DNA of 5,024 bases, taken from positions 1 through 5,024 of the forward strand of contig CAJUFV010000067.1 in NCBI GenBank assembly GCA_910585795.1. The letters run 5' to 3'. The notes beneath the pieces were generated by a model, which saw nothing but the letters and a program-made list of their open reading frames with translations, was not told where the DNA came from and did not search any database. The number at the start of each line of letters is the position of its first letter. Within the stretch, counting starts at the first letter, position 1. The DNA comes from an uncultured Clostridia bacterium. GTDB lineage: Bacteria > Bacillota > Clostridia > UBA1381. The position numbers and the translations under genes were made by a program. This document shows, in pieces, positions 4,654 to 5,024 of the stretch.

Positions 4654-5024
4654 TTTTCCTCACCCTTTCTTTTTCAGCAGCCTCTTTCAGCGCAAACGTA
4701 AAATATTTAAACGACTTAATCTTGTCACCGGAAAACTTAGGCATATATTTTTGCTTTGTCAATTTCATTGTTTCTCCGATAAGCTTTTCGTCTGCTGTAA
4801 GTTCGGCTATTTCCTGCATATAAACCAAATCCATTGAGTTTACCATTCTTCCGGTATATTTAAAATACAGGTTCTCCATAAGCTTTAAAGCCCTTTCAAC
4901 AGCAGCTTCCGCTTCCGGGGAGGTAGTCGGCACATCTTCACCCGGTTCCGCTTCCGGGGAGGTAGTCGGCACATCTTCACCCGGTTCCGCTTCCGGGGAG
5001 GTAGTCGGCACATCTTCACCCGGT
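4535..5024 (-). CDS. Phage replication initiator with C-terminal DnaD domain, 5' end beyond the window
   Basis: The frame is open through the right edge, so the start and probably an N-terminal winged-helix DNA-binding domain are missing. A GTG at 5011 in the same frame is just a valine codon in the repeat. The visible 162 residues begin with acidic, proline-rich repeats (PTTSPEAEPGEDV), two whole and one cut. A DnaD-like domain follows: ALKLMENLYFKYTGRMVNSM, ELTADEKLIGETMKLTKQKY, and IKSFKYFTFALKEA. The 'GR' after the first helix and the 'IKSFKYF' final helix are typical, although the tryptophan often found later in the last helix is absent. The tail (GQISEEEFNRRL) resembles the short motif that ends many phage DnaD proteins. 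DnaD proteins remodel origin DNA and work with the helicase loader, whose gene overlaps this one by 119 bases. Confidence 0.85.
   Translation of the reverse strand, partial: PGEDVPTTSPEAEPGEDVPTTSPEAEPGEDVPTTSPEAEAAVERALKLMENLYFKYTGRMVNSMDLVYMQEIAELTADEKLIGETMKLTKQKYMPKFSGDKIKSFKYFTFALKEAAEKERVRKNAVCAGGIAENVSNGKSFKNRGVLGQISEEEFNRRLGKL
4911..5024 (-). repeat. Perfect 39-bp tandem repeats (two full copies plus 36 bp of a third) inside the initiator gene
   Basis: The unit occupies 4911-4949, 4950-4988 and 4989-5024, with no base differences. The last copy is cut by the window end, so the array probably continues. A further six bases of the unit (GCTTCC) occur at 4905-4910. Each unit keeps the frame and encodes 13 residues, PTTSPEAEPGEDV. 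The repeats are more GC-rich than the flanks. At each junction CCCGG and CCGGG face each other across eight bases, a small dyad. The repeats lie before the DnaD domain, where a linker to the N-terminal domain is expected. Complete identity, even at silent positions, indicates recent expansion. Confidence 0.95.

Noticed and set aside
4905..5024. The tandem repeats as a CRISPR array
   Set aside because: The units are directly adjacent without spacers and keep a protein reading frame.

Overview
The window looks like the replication and early-to-late switch part of a tailed phage or prophage from a low-GC Firmicute, most likely a Clostridia/Lachnospiraceae-type host. The basis is AT-rich coding sequence, strong AGGAGG-type ribosome binding sites before nearly every gene, small tightly packed genes all on the minus strand, and phage families recognised from their motifs. 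No integrase, structural gene, tRNA, CRISPR array or insertion sequence is visible, so free phage versus prophage cannot be decided here.

In order of transcription (right to left) the genes are: a DnaD-type replication initiator cut by the right edge and carrying perfect 39-bp tandem repeats (4535-5024); a DnaC-type helicase loader overlapping it by 119 bp (3835-4653); a RusA-type Holliday junction resolvase (3290-3742); two small phage proteins of unknown function (2932-3303 and 2576-2887); a 24-residue hydrophobic microprotein (2509-2583); a PAPS-reductase/ATP-pyrophosphatase family protein (1630-2502); the remains of a small gene broken by an in-frame stop and a frameshift (1412-1619); a Bro-N/KilAC antirepressor (606-1412); and a gene running off the left edge that resembles phage late-transcription regulators (1-508).

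The layout suggests one early/middle operon. The initiator and loader would bring the replicative helicase to the phage origin, RusA would resolve branched replication or recombination intermediates, the antirepressor would act on lysogeny control, and the last gene would turn on the late genes. Most starts are set by good Shine-Dalgarno sequences and several genes overlap (TAATG, ATGGCTGA and 14-nt overlaps), which points to translational coupling.

The most unusual non-coding element is the 97-nt gap between the antirepressor and the late-regulator-like gene (509-605). The minus-strand mRNA there can fold into a long hairpin (513-584; an 18-position outer stem with 17 pairs, plus a 9-bp inner stem) that buries the regulator's ribosome binding site. 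Promoter-like -10 elements lie in the same palindrome on both strands, and a weak plus-strand terminator follows. The second notable element is the tandem repeat inside the initiator gene, which may be a variable protein linker, replication-origin iterons, or both.
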